Source of the DNA: Pedobacter sp. AJM
GTDB taxonomy: Bacteria > Bacteroidota > Bacteroidia > Sphingobacteriales > Sphingobacteriaceae
DNA: 64,000 bases
Direction: 5' to 3'
Assembly: GCF_002197755.1 (NCBI RefSeq)
Contig: NZ_NHOT01000014.1
Coordinates: forward strand, 42,613-106,612
Shown: piece after piece, positions 62,848-64,000 of the stretch
How the letters are laid out: each line of letters starts with the position of its first letter
How positions within the stretch are numbered: the stretch's first letter is position 1
Translations under genes and position numbers: made by a program
The notes under the pieces: model-generated
What the model was told of the DNA's origin: nothing
Database searches by the model: none
What the model saw: only the letters and a program-made list of their open reading frames with translations

Positions 62848-63417
62848 CTATTTTTCCTGCCAGCGATAACTTTCCTGCTCAAAACCAGCCAAATCCAGCA
62901 CCCTGCTGATCACTGTTCCGGCTACTTCTTCAATTGTTTTTGGTAAGCTATAGAAAGATGGATTCGCCGGACAAATAATTCCTCCTGCCTCTGTAACTGT
63001 TTTCATGTTATTTATATGAATCAAACTGAATGGTGTGTCTCTTACTACGGCAATCAGTTTTCTGCGTTCTTTTAAAACCACATCAGCCGCTCTTGAAATC
63101 AAATCGTTTGATATGCCATGTGCAATGCGACCTAATGTTCCCATGGAACAGGGCACAATAATCATGGTATCATACTTAGCTGAACCTGAGGCAAAGGGTG
63201 CATTAAAATCGTTTTTGCTGAAGAAAGTAAAATTGGTATAATCGGCATAGTTCTGGTTTCCCAATTCAAATTGCCAAACTTCTTTTGCGTTATCGCTCAT
63301 TACCACACCAACAGCCTCAATTTGATCTTGAAGTTCTATCAATTTATCGAACAAAACTTTAGCATAAATTGATCCACTGGCACCAGTAACTGCAACAACA
63401 ACTTTCTTCTTTATCAT
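62848..63417 (-). CDS. ubiX: UbiX-family flavin prenyltransferase
   Basis: 189 residues from the ATG at 63417, which gives the family start MIKKKVVVAVTGASG; an ATG at 63432 is preceded by GGAG and could be the true start. FMN site VTGASGS and the later CSMGTLGRIAHG stretch are typical. It prenylates FMN to prFMN, the cofactor of UbiD enzymes such as that at 39.1-40.9 kb. A terminator-like hairpin and a promoter lie upstream. Confidence 0.92.
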   Translation of the reverse strand: MIKKKVVVAVTGASGSIYAKVLFDKLIELQDQIEAVGVVMSDNAKEVWQFELGNQNYADYTNFTFFSKNDFNAPFASGSAKYDTMIIVPCSMGTLGRIAHGISNDLISRAADVVLKERRKLIAVVRDTPFSLIHINNMKTVTEAGGIICPANPSFYSLPKTIEEVAGTVISRVLDLAGFEQESYRWQEK

Positions 63418-63445
63418 ACCACAAACATACATTTTTAAATTCTCC

Positions 63446-63482
63446 AAAAAACAAAAAAGGGCCGAATACAAGTATTCGACCC
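63446..63482 (-). terminator. strong terminator hairpin in the ubiX leader
   Basis: On the minus strand GGGTCGAATAC/GTATTCGGCCC (11 pairs with one T-G) is followed by a run of T broken by one G. It lies between the promoter-like element at 63524-63531 and the ubiX start, so it could end transcription before ubiX (attenuation). Confidence 0.6.
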
Positions 63483-63503
63483 TACATCTACCTATGAAAA
63501 ACA

Positions 63504-63519
63504 TACCCTCGAAAGGGTA
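63504..63519 (-). promoter_or_regulatory. 5' stem-loop with UUCG loop in the ubiX leader
   Basis: On the minus strand TACCCT/AGGGTA with loop TTCG. Its ACCCT arm could also pair with AGGGT of the terminator stem, giving two exclusive folds. Confidence 0.5.
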
Positions 63520-63523
63520 AGAA

Positions 63524-63531
63524 CAAATATA
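63524..63531 (-). promoter_or_regulatory. candidate -7 promoter element of ubiX
   Basis: TATATTTG on the minus strand, perfect TAnnTTTG match. A start site about seven bases downstream would give a leader of about 100 nt to the ubiX ATG, beginning with the UUCG stem-loop. Confidence 0.5.
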
Positions 63532-64000
63532 TATATTTTTTCAAGAAAAGATAAAGTGGAAACGTTAAATTATGTAAAATTAAAGGATAGGGCTGAAAAA
63601 ATAATTAACACACTGACTAACAGCTAAATAATTTTAAAAATTTCATTTTAAGATCGCTATTTTTTAATTTATTTAAACGAAATACTTTAAAAAAGTAATA
63701 TAAATTCGACAATAATTAAATTATAAATGATGCTTATTGTATACCAGATCCAAGAATTATCAGACAATCACCTGATTTGATATTATTTAGTTATTAATTT
63801 AATGTTTACTAAATATTGTTTTTTATACCCAAAAAAATACAAATAGTGCTGCAAATTTTCAGAAATAAGATCATTCTAATGATGCAATAAATCATTAATG
63901 AAATGCTAACCTATGTAAGACCGTTTTACCGGGTTCAAAGATTTACAACAAGCAAATATTGGTCGCCTCTAAGCCTTTAAGTAACAATTGAATTTCGAAA
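63532..64000. other. A+T-rich stretch at the window edge, no gene seen
   Basis: Only short open frames on both strands and no hairpin of note. It is likely the intergenic region before a gene beyond the window. Confidence 0.5.

Overview
The window reads as the chromosome of a Bacteroidota bacterium, most likely Sphingobacteriaceae (Pedobacter-like). The evidence is low G+C, gene leaders without strong Shine-Dalgarno sites, candidate promoters with the TAnnTTTG -7 element, type IX secretion (T9SS) associated genes (PorP/SprF, OmpA-PD40 protein, giant gliding-type C-terminal-domain adhesin), a FadL/OmpP1 porin, a DUF4296 lipoprotein and mostly core genes of that group. No rRNA, CRISPR array, complete prophage or insertion sequence was seen. 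The assignment comes from reading the sequence, not from a search.

Layout. 1-1.76 kb: gene-poor edge with one eroded reading frame. 1.76-2.2 kb: minus-strand tRNA operon Ser(GCU)-Pro(UGG)-Pro(UGG). 2.2-12.7 kb: c-di-AMP hydrolase-type 7TM-HD protein, SPFH protein with a ribbon-helix-helix partner, thiolase, two adjacent POT peptide transporters, polyprenol-phosphate mannosyltransferase, YdeI-like protein. 12.7-13.1 kb: remains of a toxin-antitoxin module. 13.2-17.7 kb: translesion pair dinB-dnaE preceded by twin palindromes. 17.9-27.1 kb: T9SS-associated adhesin operon. 27.6-30.1 kb: small proteins and two orphan regulators. 30.1-41.5 kb: TIGR02757 protein, cystathionine gamma-synthase, ProS, a Gly/Tyr-rich lipoprotein, FadL-like porin, a large secreted protein, UbiD, Dps. 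41.7-52.9 kb: LysM-RlpA protein, uridine kinase, CoA-transferase ScoAB, MutS2, DUF4296 lipoprotein, YggS, GNAT, aspartate kinase, THUMP-like methyltransferase, CspA. 53-56.8 kb: stress-type cassette (peroxiredoxin; protease/anti-sigma fusion; ECF sigma factor; three tandem lipoproteins). 56.9-63.5 kb: PurB, Nfu, SuhB, Lgt, MtaB, UbiX.

The most interesting unit is at 53.8-56.7 kb. An ECF sigma factor lies directly upstream of a single-pass membrane protein that appears to join a cytoplasmic anti-sigma-like domain to a periplasmic trypsin/HtrA-type protease. Divergently from it run three near-identical Thr-rich small lipoprotein genes. All four transcription units (sigma operon and each lipoprotein) carry the same bipartite element, GGGTTACC, exactly 14 bases, then GTATTAA or GTATATAA. 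This looks like the sigma factor's own promoter and defines a compact, autoregulated envelope-stress circuit.

Other leads are two identically spaced CTAA-N5-TTAG palindromes 53 bp apart upstream of dinB-dnaE, a candidate attenuator leader before ubiX, and a decayed toxin-antitoxin locus. ScoAB and the thiolase could together make a short acetoacetate route, and UbiX could supply prenylated FMN to the UbiD protein; both links are inferred from family knowledge.
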